From Bdellovibrionales bacterium (GTDB taxonomy: Bacteria; Bdellovibrionota; Bdellovibrionia; Bdellovibrionales; UBA1609): a stretch of 35,552 bases of DNA. The position numbers and the translations under genes were made by a program. The stretch is taken from assembly GCA_020630675.1 (NCBI GenBank), contig JAHDIR010000029.1, positions 1-35,552 on the forward strand, given 5' to 3'. The notes under the pieces were generated by a model. It was not told the origin of the DNA, made no database searches, and saw only the letters and a list, made by a program, of their open reading frames with translations. Of the stretch, positions 8,517-17,539 are shown piece by piece (position 1 is the first letter of the stretch; every line of letters begins with the position of its first letter).

Positions 8517-9800
8517 TTGGAACTGTTAAAAAAAACATTAAATCAACTATTAAGTAAAGGGGCTGAGAAAGCACAACTTGTTTTTAGTGAAAATCACAAG
8601 CAAGAGTTTAATGTTGAAGCCAATGAAATTTCTCTTTTAAGAACTAATATCACAAAAAGTCTTTCTCTTCGTGTTATTAAAGATGGAAAACAAGGTCGTT
8701 TAAGTATTAATAAAGTAGATGAATTATCTTTGAGTCAAGCTGTTGAAGATGTCTTAAGTATTTGTGCAGCTTCTCCCGTTGATAATGGTTATGATATATC
8801 TTCTGAAACTGGAAAATTTAGTTTTTCGTCTGGAAAAGAAGAGGTGAAACCAGAAGAGGCTTATAATTACTTGAAAGCTTATTTACAGCAATCTCAAAAA
8901 GAGTTTCCTCAAGTACAGCAAGAGTCAGTGATGGTTTCTTACGATTATAGTAAGGTATTTGTTGTTAATACAAACGGTCTTCTCGCTGATATTAATAGTG
9001 GCCAATATAGTGTTTCCAATATGTTTACAGCCAAAGAAGGTGAACGCACTTCATCTTTTAACTTCACTGGCTTTTTAACTTCTCAACTTGATGTTCCTTT
9101 AATGGAAAAAATGTCCACTAGAAAGTTACTCAATGAATCCGTTTTGCATTTAGATGCAAAACCCATCGGTCAAAAATTTAACGGTGATATTATTGTTACA
9201 CCACATGCGCTGACTGGTTTTTTTCTTGGTGGTTTATTATCTCATTTACGAGATGGTCGTTTAATAGATGGCAGTAGCTACTTTAAAGATAAGCTTGGGC
9301 AAAATGTATTATCTTCACGTTTGGGAATTCAGGTTTATACTTGCGACCCTCGTTTTGCGGTGAGTGCTCCTATGACAAGCGACGGTTTTATTTCAAAAGA
9401 TTATTCGATTTTTAATAAAGGTCGTTTAGATAATTACTTACTGTCACAATATGGTTCTAATAAAACTGGCTTAGGTCAAACCTACAATGATGGTGGGCTT
9501 ATTGAGATGTCTGCTGGTGAAATGAAGTTGGAACAAATGATTAAGAATACAAAAAAGGGTTTAGTTGTGGCTCGTATTTCTGCAGGAGCTCCTGGGGCGA
9601 ATGGTGATTTCTCTGGTGTGGCCAAAAACAGCTTTTACGTTGAAAATGGAGAGGTAAAATATCCCATTAAAGAAACTATGATCAGCGGAAATTTATTTGA
9701 GATGTTTAATTCAATGAGTGAGGTCAGCCAAGAGGTACTCAATAATGGCAGTGCTATATTACCTTGGGTCAAGTTTACAGGAGTGTCAGTTTCTGGCTAG
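8517..9800 (+). CDS. tldE: TldE/PmbA, non-catalytic partner of TldD
   Basis: A 427-residue protein of the PmbA/TldE family, homologous to TldD but without the HExxxH metal motif; the equivalent region reads VTPHALTGFFLGGLL. It pairs with TldD to form the closed tunnel-like protease. The C-terminal part AGAPGANGDFSGVAKNSFYV and YPIKETMISGN are typical of the family. The start codon is TTG at 8517, two bases after the tldD stop, with a run of six G (8504-8509) as ribosome site at seven bases. A TTG start may set a lower synthesis rate, but this is speculation. No terminator is obvious after the stop. Confidence 0.92.
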   Translation: MELLKKTLNQLLSKGAEKAQLVFSENHKQEFNVEANEISLLRTNITKSLSLRVIKDGKQGRLSINKVDELSLSQAVEDVLSICAASPVDNGYDISSETGKFSFSSGKEEVKPEEAYNYLKAYLQQSQKEFPQVQQESVMVSYDYSKVFVVNTNGLLADINSGQYSVSNMFTAKEGERTSSFNFTGFLTSQLDVPLMEKMSTRKLLNESVLHLDAKPIGQKFNGDIIVTPHALTGFFLGGLLSHLRDGRLIDGSSYFKDKLGQNVLSSRLGIQVYTCDPRFAVSAPMTSDGFISKDYSIFNKGRLDNYLLSQYGSNKTGLGQTYNDGGLIEMSAGEMKLEQMIKNTKKGLVVARISAGAPGANGDFSGVAKNSFYVENGEVKYPIKETMISGNLFEMFNSMSEVSQEVLNNGSAILPWVKFTGVSVSG

Positions 9801-9970
9801 CTTAGGCGGATTTATAATCAGTGAAACACAGAGTTTTCAAGAAAGCCTATAATTATTACAATCAAACATATATAGATTACATTTAAGAGCTTCCAATGGT
9901 GAATAATTATAAATTAATTGCTACTAACAAGTTTTTAACTCGATGAATCATTTATTTTTGAGGATTTGTT

Positions 9971-10972
9971 ATGGCATTTACATTTAACAGAGAACTTTTA
10001 TTTTTATTTTTCTTTACTCTATTTTCATCAATATATGTTGAGGGAAGCTCAGTAAATAGTGATAAACCTCAATCATCAGTTATGAGTGAAGTTATTCCTG
10101 CCGAAGAGGTTTTTAATACGAACGAATCACAAAAAAGCGTTGGATTACCTGAATTTAATGGACCTTTTAATTGGGATTTCGTTGCTGAGCAATCAAATCA
10201 ATACGCATTTTATACAGTTAGTTTCAATTACAGTATAGCAGAAAAAATAAAAAATAATGTAAAGTCATATATGTTAAATTGGGCAATAAATCACAGCAAT
10301 TTAATTAACATTAAAATTAATTTACAGGATAAAGGTTACAATGATAAAACCTTTTCTTTTCAAGCCTTTTTTGAAGGTATGCATCAAGCTACAATCTACA
10401 GTTATGGTACCTTTATTGAAGCTTACTTCTCGCTTTATGCTTATCGGGCGGACACTTACTGTAAGTTTGAGTGGATGATAGATGAGATTGATCAATCAAT
10501 TGAAATGATTTCTGACAATTGTTTACCAGCAAACCCTGATCTTTTTTCAGCCTCTGATTTTAATATTAACAATGAATACTCAAAGTTACTTGCCAAAGTG
10601 GATAAAGCGTCCGAAGAGTATGAATCTAGTTTCGAGGCAATGGAGCAATTCAGAAGACTTGAGCCTAGAATCTTAAGGCATATGATTGCTAATGGTCATT
10701 TTGATATTTCAAAATTTAAAGTATCCCTTAAAAAGAACTTTTCAGAATATTCAACAGAAAACTCAAGCCTACCAGATCAGGTAATACTAATTTTAACTTC
10801 TGACAGAGTGACTTGCGAGTTTAAAGAAGGGTTTGGAAAAATAAAAGAAGCCAAGAAAAAAAGGTCAGGCCGAAATAGCTTTAGAGGTGAGTTTATTTCT
10901 AAATTTGCTTTAAGTGATTTACGTGATGAAGTCACCTGTAAGGGGAATGATTTTGTATCGTCGGTGAGATAA
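9971..10972 (+). CDS. Secreted protein of unknown function, frame-disrupted end
   Basis: I do not recognise this 333-residue protein. It starts with a clear signal peptide (hydrophobic 9-22, likely cleavage near VEGSS) and has a good GAGGA ribosome site seven bases before the ATG. The mature part is mixed alpha/beta with several cysteines (near 158, 183, 284 and 323), so it is likely exported to the periplasm or beyond. The frame ends at 10972, but the -1 frame is open from 10951 to 11142 and reads like protein (…FDCIFKTEEVSIDETL…). The annotated C-terminus SSVR is therefore probably not natural: either an indel or a -1 frameshift joins the two frames. The gene is alone between tldE and a convergent barrel gene. 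Confidence 0.6.
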   Translation: MAFTFNRELLFLFFFTLFSSIYVEGSSVNSDKPQSSVMSEVIPAEEVFNTNESQKSVGLPEFNGPFNWDFVAEQSNQYAFYTVSFNYSIAEKIKNNVKSYMLNWAINHSNLINIKINLQDKGYNDKTFSFQAFFEGMHQATIYSYGTFIEAYFSLYAYRADTYCKFEWMIDEIDQSIEMISDNCLPANPDLFSASDFNINNEYSKLLAKVDKASEEYESSFEAMEQFRRLEPRILRHMIANGHFDISKFKVSLKKNFSEYSTENSSLPDQVILILTSDRVTCEFKEGFGKIKEAKKKRSGRNSFRGEFISKFALSDLRDEVTCKGNDFVSSVR

Positions 10973-11142
10973 AGCTGGCTCATTACTTCGGAGAAAATCA
11001 GAATCAAAATGAGTTTGACTGTATTTTTAAAACTGAAGAAGTTTCAATTGATGAAACCTTAAATGAGCTAGAACAGCATCTATTGCTCGAAAATTATAGA
11101 CAGCAACTCACTCTATCTATCAAAAAAGCTCAAAAAAACTAA
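10951..11142 (+). other. Out-of-frame C-terminal extension of the 333-residue protein
   Basis: In the -1 frame relative to the upstream gene, 63 sense codons are open from just after a TGA at 10948-10950 to a TAA at 11140-11142, four bases before the convergent gene's stop. There is no good start codon or ribosome site of its own. The composition (Glu, Asn, Leu, Lys, one Cys; helical NELEQHLLLENYRQQL) is protein-like. The crossover must lie in 10951-10970; TTTT at 10951-10954 allows a Phe codon to re-pair at -1, but a simple one-base indel is equally possible. Confidence 0.5.
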
Positions 11143-11146
11143 ATAA

Positions 11147-11977
11147 TTATTTTTTTCCAAAAACATAGGTGAATGATAGATTATAAACAGACGAAACAGA
11201 ATCATAAAAAAATTCACCAAGAGATTCCGTATTTATACGAGCATTTTTTACTCTAGAGACACCATAATCTAGTCGAATAAAAATATTTTTTTGGATGAGA
11301 TAACCCAAACTCAATCCGTAAAAGTTTCGATAAGGGTTTTCAACTGTAGCCTCCTCGGAATTTATATTTTTATTTTCAGGTATATAACTAGCGATGGAGG
11401 CTGTGGCGTAATAATTTTTTAAAAAGTTATAATTTAACTGGAAATTTACAAAATAAGAATTTTGTAAAAGCTTAAAATTTCTTGTAAAACCATATGTAGA
11501 CGTTGTAGATAGCCCATGGTTGTACAAACTATTAATACCTAACTGCAAATCAACAGTTTTTTCGTTTTCATTAACTCTAAGGTCATAAAAATCATAAGAT
11601 AACTTTAAGAAAGCATCACTTTTATTTGAAATAGGTAGGTTTCCTATCAAGTGTAATTCTTGCATTCGCACTTTGCTGGTGGTACGGGCCTCTTCATTAT
11701 CACTAGAAATCAACACACCCAGATTTGTTGCTATAGTCAAATAATCATTGATTCCATAAGCTATAATTTGACTAAGATCACTGCTTTTATCTTTTACTGT
11801 ATTGTTAGATGAGTTTAATTGGTAATCTGTGGTGAAGTCAGTAACAATGAAACTTGTATAGGTATAAATTTCTTTTTTTTGAGGGATATAACTACTACTA
11901 TTAAAAAATGGATTGGCTCGTAAAGGCCAAAAAAACAAAGTACTACAAATAAATAATATAAAAGGTATCATCTTCAT
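11147..11977 (-). CDS. Exported beta-barrel-like outer membrane protein
   Basis: A 276-residue protein of unknown function with a signal peptide (residues 3-21, then RANPFF). The rest shows the alternating, aromatic-rich short strands of an outer membrane beta-barrel: AFLKLSYDFYDL, YFVNFQLNYNFL, IFIRLDYGVSRV and a last strand VYNLSFTYVFGKK. A general style resemblance exists to the 321-residue protein at 21213-22178, but I cannot show homology by eye. Its start lies in a very AT-rich stretch without a ribosome site; the Met at position 3 is an alternative start. It is convergent with the secreted protein gene and 42 bases downstream of trmO, so it may be read from the same transcript. Confidence 0.6.
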   Translation of the reverse strand: MKMIPFILFICSTLFFWPLRANPFFNSSSYIPQKKEIYTYTSFIVTDFTTDYQLNSSNNTVKDKSSDLSQIIAYGINDYLTIATNLGVLISSDNEEARTTSKVRMQELHLIGNLPISNKSDAFLKLSYDFYDLRVNENEKTVDLQLGINSLYNHGLSTTSTYGFTRNFKLLQNSYFVNFQLNYNFLKNYYATASIASYIPENKNINSEEATVENPYRNFYGLSLGYLIQKNIFIRLDYGVSRVKNARINTESLGEFFYDSVSSVYNLSFTYVFGKK

Positions 11978-12019
11978 ATCTATTAAATTTAATTTAAATT
12001 TATTAAATTGACCACTAGT

Positions 12020-12736
12020 TTAAGGCTCACTAGCATTTGGTAGAGTTTCTAATTTCAGTTGTGTGCAAGTCACTTTAAAATTTATTATTTGAAAGTGAAT
12101 TCTAAAATACTGATAAGATAAAATATAATGGCCAGCCAGCTCCTTGGCTTTAATTCTTTTATTTGGGTGGTTGATAGGAGCATAAGATAGTTGTGATTCG
12201 ATAAATGCAAGCAATTCATATTTGTTTTTAGAAAACTTTTTGCATAACTGCTCTTTAAAGTTAGGGCTGTATTCAATTTCAAATTTTTGCAGATCATCTA
12301 ACCAACCTTGCTGGCTAAAGTTAATTTTGTCTGAATATTCTAAGTAAGGCTTAATATCTAAAATCTGAGTGTTATTCATAAGGTCATAGTTTTTTATTTG
12401 CAGCTTAAGACCTTTTATTTGGATTAACTCCACACAACTCATACCAATAGGGTTGGGCCGGTACGGAGATCGGGTGGCAAAAACTCCTTTTTTAGTTAGG
12501 CTACGAGGAGTTTGAACCATTGGCTTCCAAGACATATTATCAAATAAATATATCAACCAAATATGACTAAACCCTGATAACTGACTTAAAGCTTGTTCAA
12601 AATTATTATTTGGATGAAGAATGACTTCACCTAAATTTGGGTTCAGGTTAGCCTGCCTTGGTACATCATATTTTTTACTTGAAGACCCTTTGAAATAACC
12701 AATAGAAGACATAGAGTAGCTTACTACATTCTCCAT
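12020..12736 (-). CDS. trmO: tRNA m6t6A37 methyltransferase TrmO
   Basis: TrmO methylates the N6 of threonylcarbamoyladenosine at tRNA position 37 with SAM, improving decoding of ACY threonine codons. The 238-residue protein contains the TsaA/UPF0066 hallmarks: the SIGYFKG start near 10-17, SGFSHIWLIY at 54-63, FATRSPYRPNPIGMS at 86-100 and ILDIKPYL at 125-132. The longest frame starts at 12748, but the ATG at 12736 has a GGAG six bases upstream, encoded inside that longer frame, and is preferred. It overlaps the end of the SpoU-type methylase gene by 13 bases; the two modification enzymes are made together downstream of metG. Confidence 0.92.
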   Translation of the reverse strand: MENVVSYSMSSIGYFKGSSSKKYDVPRQANLNPNLGEVILHPNNNFEQALSQLSGFSHIWLIYLFDNMSWKPMVQTPRSLTKKGVFATRSPYRPNPIGMSCVELIQIKGLKLQIKNYDLMNNTQILDIKPYLEYSDKINFSQQGWLDDLQKFEIEYSPNFKEQLCKKFSKNKYELLAFIESQLSYAPINHPNKRIKAKELAGHYILSYQYFRIHFQIINFKVTCTQLKLETLPNASEP

Positions 12737-13473
12737 TGTTTGCTCCATTCATAACTCGCCATAGATAAAGCAGAAACAACATTGAGGGAATTTTTTATAC
12801 CAAACATGGGTATTTTAACAATATGGTGACTACGAGAAATTAAGTTTTGAGGTAAACCATTTTTCTCGTTGCCCACCAGTAAAATGGTTTTTTGAGAAAA
12901 AGAAAATTTCATCAAGTTTTTATTGGGATAAGCAGTTTCTAGGGCTACAAGTTCATAATGATCTTTTGTTATTAATGAATTTAGATGGCTGAGTTTTTGA
13001 TCGTCTTGAGTAATTTCAATATTTTTTTCAGCGCCTAAAGAAGCTCTAAGTACTTGTGAGTTTTTTGGTGTCGCGGTGTATCCCGATAAAATCACTTGTT
13101 GAATATTGAGTCCATCAGCAAGTCGGATCATAGATCCAATGTTAAATCCTGAGCGAATGTTATGAAGGTAAAATATAAGTGAACTTTTAAGAGCAACGGC
13201 TTGAGTACGATCATTTTTTTCAATGAGAATATCCGAATCTTTTACAGGAAGGCCCGATATTTTTTCAATATAAATGGCGAGAGGCTCTAGTTGGTTAACA
13301 TTTAGGTCTGAGCCAAATTTTTTAACAATGTTTTGAACGTCAAAATTGATAGAAGTTTGCCAAAGGGAATAGGCATTTATCGCAGCTAAATTATATTGTT
13401 TATTGGACAAGTTGCTTCTAAGGGCCTGGTTACATAAAAACCACATCTTCCTTAAAGAAACTTGCTTTGCCAT
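12724..13473 (-). CDS. SpoU/TrmH-family RNA 2'-O-methyltransferase
   Basis: A SPOUT-class methylase that adds a methyl group to a ribose 2'-OH in tRNA or rRNA; the exact target is unknown. All three SpoU motifs are visible in the 249-residue protein: NIRSGFNIGSMIR (105-117) with the catalytic arginine, LLVGNEKNGLP (198-208), and IPMFGIKNSLNVVSALSMAS (221-240). The first 90 residues form a helical extension, possibly for substrate binding. The variant IPMFGIKNSLNV, where the family often has IPM-x-G-x-x-xSLNV, fits. Its ATG overlaps the metG stop by one base (TAATG), showing coupling in the metG operon, and trmO overlaps its own end. Confidence 0.88.
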   Translation of the reverse strand: MAKQVSLRKMWFLCNQALRSNLSNKQYNLAAINAYSLWQTSINFDVQNIVKKFGSDLNVNQLEPLAIYIEKISGLPVKDSDILIEKNDRTQAVALKSSLIFYLHNIRSGFNIGSMIRLADGLNIQQVILSGYTATPKNSQVLRASLGAEKNIEITQDDQKLSHLNSLITKDHYELVALETAYPNKNLMKFSFSQKTILLVGNEKNGLPQNLISRSHHIVKIPMFGIKNSLNVVSALSMASYEWSKQWRM

Positions 13474-15494
13474 TATTTAATTTTTTGTCCAGGCTTAGCC
13501 CCTTCACTTGGGGATAATATAAACAAGTCTTTTCCTCCGGGGCCAGCGGCAAGAACCATTCCTTCAGACCAACCAAACTTCATTTTTCTAGGTTTAAGGT
13601 TGTAAACCATAGCAACCAGTTTTCCTTGTAAATCTTCAGGTGAAAAAGCTGATTTAATTCCAGCAAAAACATTTTTGGTATTTTCTTCTCCAACATTGAG
13701 GGTGAGTTGTAAAAGTTTATCAGCCCCTTCCACTTCTTTGGCTTCAATAATTTCAGCAACTCTTAAATCAATTTTCAAAAAATCGTCAATAGTGATTTCA
13801 CTAGGAGGTTCTGAAGATTTACTGTTTTTTGACTTTTTTGTTTCATTTTTTTTATGACTTGTTTGGGTTTGATTTTCTTGTTGTATAGCCTCGACCTGTT
13901 TTTTATCAATACGTTTCATAAGATGTTTGTAGGGTTTGAGTGTTTTTCCACTTAAGGTTTTATCAAAGTCACTCCATTGATAATCATCTTCCTGGAAAAG
14001 CTCAGCAGTGTCTTGACTTAACTTAGGTAAAATAGGTGATAAGTAAATAACATAGATTCTAAAGAGGGTAAGGATAGTCGTGAGCACTTCTTGAACTCTT
14101 TTAGGTTCAGTTTTTACTAGCTTCCATGGTTCAAGGCTATCAAAGTATTGATTGGCTTTGTCGGTGAGCTCACGAACAATAGTAGTCACCTTGGAGTATT
14201 CACAAGCTTCATATAGCTCAGCGACTTTTTCAGAGGCTGCGATAGCTTCTTTGATTAATGGTGCTGCCTCTGAATCGACTTGACTACATTGGCCAGCAAA
14301 ATTTTTATGAAGCATTTGAGCGCCTCGTGAACCTAAATTAATTAACTTTCCTACAAGGTCTGAGTTGACTCTTTGAGTAAAGTCGTCAAAGTTAAATTCA
14401 ATATCGTTAGGTTTACTAGAAAGTTTAGTTGCAAAATAATAACGAATGTAACTAGGGTCTAAATGTTTAATATATGATTTTACATTTAGAGATGTTCCTT
14501 TTGATTTACTCATTTTGGCATTGTTAGTATTTAAAAACCCATGAACAAACACGCGATTGGGTAAATTATAACCTGCACTTTTTAAAAAAGCAGGCCAAAA
14601 CAGAGTATGAAAGTTTACAATATCCTTACCTATAAAGTGATAAATTTCAGCTTTGGGGTTGCGCCAGAAGTCGTTCACATCTTCGCCGCTAGATTGGCAA
14701 TGTTCAGCCGTGGCAGAGATATACCCAATGGGAGCGTCGGCCCATACATAAAAGTATTTACCAGGCTTGTCAGGTACTTCAAAACCAAAATAAGGGTTAT
14801 CTCTTGATATGTCCCAATCTCTAAGGTCTTCGCTGAACCATTCTTTCACTTTATTATAAGTTTCTTTGCCAACGTGGTGAGGTAGCCACTCAGATAAAAA
14901 ATCTTTGTATTGATTTAGTTTGAAGAATATATGTTCAGACTGACGAACAACAAGAGTTTCTCCCGATTCAGCACTTCTGGGATTTATCATATCCATAGGT
15001 GAGTAGGTGGCACCACAGTTATCACAATTGTCTCCGTTTTGATCTTCAGCCTTACATTTAGGGCATGTGCCCTTGATGTAACGATCAGGTAAAAACATAC
15101 CTTCTTTTTCAGAATAAAGCTGATCAATCACTCGAGACTCAACAGCTCCAGCCTCTTTAATTTTTTCATAAAATTCGTACATATACTTTTTATGAGTCTC
15201 AGTATGAGTAGATGAAAAATTATCAAAGTAAATACCAAAGTTATTTAGGTCTTGAATATGTCCTTCACGAACTTTTTTAATAAACTCTTCTTCAGAAATA
15301 TTTTTTTTACGGGCCGCTAACATAATCGGTGTTCCATGAGAGTCAGAGCCACAAATAAACTTACAATTGTGTCCACGCCGCTTTTGAAAGTTGTACCAAA
15401 TGTGAGCTTGAGTGTGTTCTAGTAAATGTCCAATGTGAAGAGGGGCATTAGCATATGGAAGGGCTGGAGTGACCACTATATTTCTTTTTGTCAT
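13473..15494 (-). CDS. metG: Methionyl-tRNA synthetase
   Basis: Charges tRNA-Met and initiator tRNA with methionine. The 673-residue class I synthetase has HIGH at 20-23, a four-cysteine zinc knuckle (C144, C147, C157, C160), and KMSKS at 327-331. After a lysine- and serine-rich linker near 540-566 ([19 protein letters not shown]) comes a C-terminal tRNA-binding OB fold of the EMAP/Arc1p type at 567-673 ([20 protein letters not shown]). This is the long dimeric-type MetRS, as in E. coli. AAGG at about nine bases before the ATG is a modest ribosome site. It heads a three-gene operon with the SpoU-type methylase and trmO. Confidence 0.97.
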   Translation of the reverse strand: MTKRNIVVTPALPYANAPLHIGHLLEHTQAHIWYNFQKRRGHNCKFICGSDSHGTPIMLAARKKNISEEEFIKKVREGHIQDLNNFGIYFDNFSSTHTETHKKYMYEFYEKIKEAGAVESRVIDQLYSEKEGMFLPDRYIKGTCPKCKAEDQNGDNCDNCGATYSPMDMINPRSAESGETLVVRQSEHIFFKLNQYKDFLSEWLPHHVGKETYNKVKEWFSEDLRDWDISRDNPYFGFEVPDKPGKYFYVWADAPIGYISATAEHCQSSGEDVNDFWRNPKAEIYHFIGKDIVNFHTLFWPAFLKSAGYNLPNRVFVHGFLNTNNAKMSKSKGTSLNVKSYIKHLDPSYIRYYFATKLSSKPNDIEFNFDDFTQRVNSDLVGKLINLGSRGAQMLHKNFAGQCSQVDSEAAPLIKEAIAASEKVAELYEACEYSKVTTIVRELTDKANQYFDSLEPWKLVKTEPKRVQEVLTTILTLFRIYVIYLSPILPKLSQDTAELFQEDDYQWSDFDKTLSGKTLKPYKHLMKRIDKKQVEAIQQENQTQTSHKKNETKKSKNSKSSEPPSEITIDDFLKIDLRVAEIIEAKEVEGADKLLQLTLNVGEENTKNVFAGIKSAFSPEDLQGKLVAMVYNLKPRKMKFGWSEGMVLAAGPGGKDLFILSPSEGAKPGQKIK

Positions 15495-15560
15495 TTTTTT
15501 AAACCTTAGATCAATAAAATATATGTTTGAGATTTAATTTTTAGGTGCACTATTTATATA

Positions 15561-15586
15561 AAAAAACCCTCAATAAATGAGGGTTT
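15561..15586 (-). terminator. Rho-independent terminator after the ABC ATPase gene
   Basis: A 9-bp perfect stem (15564-15572 with 15578-15586), a five-base ATAAA loop, and on the minus strand a following run of six T. It lies 20 bases past the ABC gene stop and before metG, so it separates the two minus-strand units. Confidence 0.85.
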
Positions 15587-15605
15587 AAAATTCAAAAAAT
15601 AATTA

Positions 15606-17330
15606 TTAGGCATTCAATAGGGCTTTTGGTTTTCCTTTAGGAATGGCACTGAGTAATTTTTTTGTATAGTCCTGTTTTGGGTTTTCATAAATGCTGACAG
15701 CATCGGCAAATTCAACCACTTTTCCGCTATTCATAACAGCAAGTTCATCAGAAATAAATTTAACAACAGCTAAGTCATGAGATATGAAAACATAAGTTAG
15801 GTTAAACTCTTCTTGAAGATCAAGTAGCAAGTTTAAAATTTGTGCCTGAACGGAAACATCAAGAGCTGAAACAGACTCATCACAAACAATAAAGTCGGGC
15901 TTTACAGCAAGGGCTCTTGCAATGCATATACGTTGTCTTTGTCCTCCAGAAAATTCATGCGGGTAACGATTGAGCATTTCTCGGCTCAGCCCCACTTTGT
16001 CCATGAGGTCACCGGCCATTTTTTTACGTTCAGCTTTGCTGCCTCCCACTCCGTGTATAACCAATGGTTCCATAATGGCAGCGCCAACGGTCATTCTTGG
16101 GTTTAACGAAGCATAAGGGTCTTGAAATATAATTTGTATATTACGTCTTAAGTTTCTGAGCTCCTCACCTTTCATATGAGTGATGTCTTGGTTGTTGTAA
16201 TGTATGCTGCCATCGGTCGATTCTAAAAGTCTTAAAATGGTTCGGCCCAAAGTGGTTTTACCACAACCAGACTCGCCAACAAGTCCCAGAGTTCGGCCTT
16301 TTCTGACTTTTAAAGAGACGTCGTCTACAGCTTTGACATGCTTTTTAACTTGTCCCCAGAAGCCTTTTTTAAGAGGAAAGTATTTTTTTAAATTTTTAAC
16401 TTCTAAAATAACATTGTTTTCTTCGGTAATGGGGCGAAAACCTTTGGCTGTTTTTAAGCTTTCTACATCAAACTGTTTTTCTTTTCCATCAACCGTCATA
16501 AAGTCATCGACAGTAGGTAATCTTTCTGGGTTTTTCTCAAGAGAAGGGCGGCAAGAAAGAAGCCCCTTTGTATACGGGTGTTTGGCCTCGATAAAGATTT
16601 TGTCAGTACTTCCTTTTTCGACAATATCTCCACGGTACATAACGATCACTTCGTCAGCGATGTCAGCAATGACGGCTAAGTCATGAGTAATAAAAAGAAC
16701 ACTCATGCCGTATTTTTTTTGTAATTGAGCCAGTAATTCTAAAATTTGTTTTTGGATGGTGACATCTAAAGCTGTTGTTGGTTCATCAGCAATGAGTAAG
16801 TCGGGCTTGCAGGCAATAGCCATCGCGATCATCACTCTTTGTCGCTGCCCACCACTCATTTCATGGGGGTAAGACTTAATCCGTCCTGCAGGGTCAGGAA
16901 TGCCCACTTGATCTAAAAGCTCTAAAGCCTCGGCCATAGCTTCTTTTTTAGTCATATTTTGGTGAAGCATAAGAGTTTCACATATTTGATCGCCAACAGT
17001 AAATACAGGGTTAAGACTTGTCATTGGCTCTTGGAAAATCATAGAGATTTGATTTCCTCTAATTTTTCTCATTTCTGCATCAGATTTTTTTAGTAGATCT
17101 TCGTTGTTGTACAAAATTTTTCCAGAAGTGACCTTGCCAGGAGGGTTAGGCACAAGCCCCATAATGGCCAGTGATGAAACACTTTTTCCAGAGCCAGATT
17201 CACCCACTAAACCCACAGTTTTACCTCTAGGGATTTCAAAAGAAATATTTTTGAGGGCTTTCACAACACCACTGTCGGTTTTGAATTCAATGGACAAGTT
17301 TTCAATTTTCAAAAGATTATCACTACTCAT
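15606..17330 (-). CDS. Peptide ABC transporter ATPase, two ATPase domains fused
   Basis: A 574-residue cytoplasmic ATPase that powers oligo- or dipeptide import, with both nucleotide-binding domains in one chain as in YejF and GsiA. First domain: Walker A GESGSGKS (43-50), signature MSGGQ (158-162), Walker B ending ADEP (181-184); then the oligopeptide-transporter C-terminal segment [14 protein letters not shown] (251-264). Second domain: Walker [10 protein letters not shown] (352-360), signature FSGGQ (460-464), Walker B CDES (483-486) with the catalytic glutamate present. No permease or binding-protein gene lies in the window, so the rest of the transporter must be elsewhere or upstream genes have been lost. 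The start overlaps, ATGA fashion, a coding-like frame upstream that lacks a start codon. Confidence 0.93.
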   Translation of the reverse strand: MSSDNLLKIENLSIEFKTDSGVVKALKNISFEIPRGKTVGLVGESGSGKSVSSLAIMGLVPNPPGKVTSGKILYNNEDLLKKSDAEMRKIRGNQISMIFQEPMTSLNPVFTVGDQICETLMLHQNMTKKEAMAEALELLDQVGIPDPAGRIKSYPHEMSGGQRQRVMIAMAIACKPDLLIADEPTTALDVTIQKQILELLAQLQKKYGMSVLFITHDLAVIADIADEVIVMYRGDIVEKGSTDKIFIEAKHPYTKGLLSCRPSLEKNPERLPTVDDFMTVDGKEKQFDVESLKTAKGFRPITEENNVILEVKNLKKYFPLKKGFWGQVKKHVKAVDDVSLKVRKGRTLGLVGESGCGKTTLGRTILRLLESTDGSIHYNNQDITHMKGEELRNLRRNIQIIFQDPYASLNPRMTVGAAIMEPLVIHGVGGSKAERKKMAGDLMDKVGLSREMLNRYPHEFSGGQRQRICIARALAVKPDFIVCDESVSALDVSVQAQILNLLLDLQEEFNLTYVFISHDLAVVKFISDELAVMNSGKVVEFADAVSIYENPKQDYTKKLLSAIPKGKPKALLNA

Positions 17331-17539
17331 TGGTCCTCCGGATCAAGCCCACCATTAAGTGCGAGCTCTAATCCATTTAAGTACCTTAAAAGACCTAAGA
17401 ACTCAAGGAAGTCAGGCTGGGCCTTTGCGACAGAAAAATATTCAAAAAACTGCTTTATTTTAGTAGGAGGTTTGAAATCATGATTTTCATATTGTATTGT
17501 GTCATTTTTGTTAACAAAAAGAGGTATAAGTGTCTGATA
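17327..17539 (-). other. Start-less coding-like frame coupled to the ABC gene
   Basis: Seventy sense codons are open up to a TGA that overlaps the ABC ATG (ATGA). The product reads like protein, for example PPTKIKQFFEYFSVAKAQPD and FLEFLGLLRYLNGLELALNG, then GLDPEDQ and stop. No ATG, GTG or TTG occurs in this frame; three ATGs (17505, 17490, 17481) lie in the neighbouring frame, which stops at 17455-17457. It is therefore either the surviving C-terminus of a decayed gene, a gene with a single-base error between 17455 and 17505, or a gene with an unusual start. Its upstream end reaches the divergent gene's start. Confidence 0.45.

Noticed and set aside
9801-9970. Possible small gene or RNA between tldE and the secreted protein gene
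   Set aside because: No open frame, no convincing hairpin and no tRNA-like structure; only the ribosome site of the next gene is clear.
12460-12467. GGTACGGA inside trmO, matching the core of the repeat at 32675
   Set aside because: It lies in conserved TrmO coding sequence (the SPYRPNPIG region) and lacks flanking arms, so it is a chance match.
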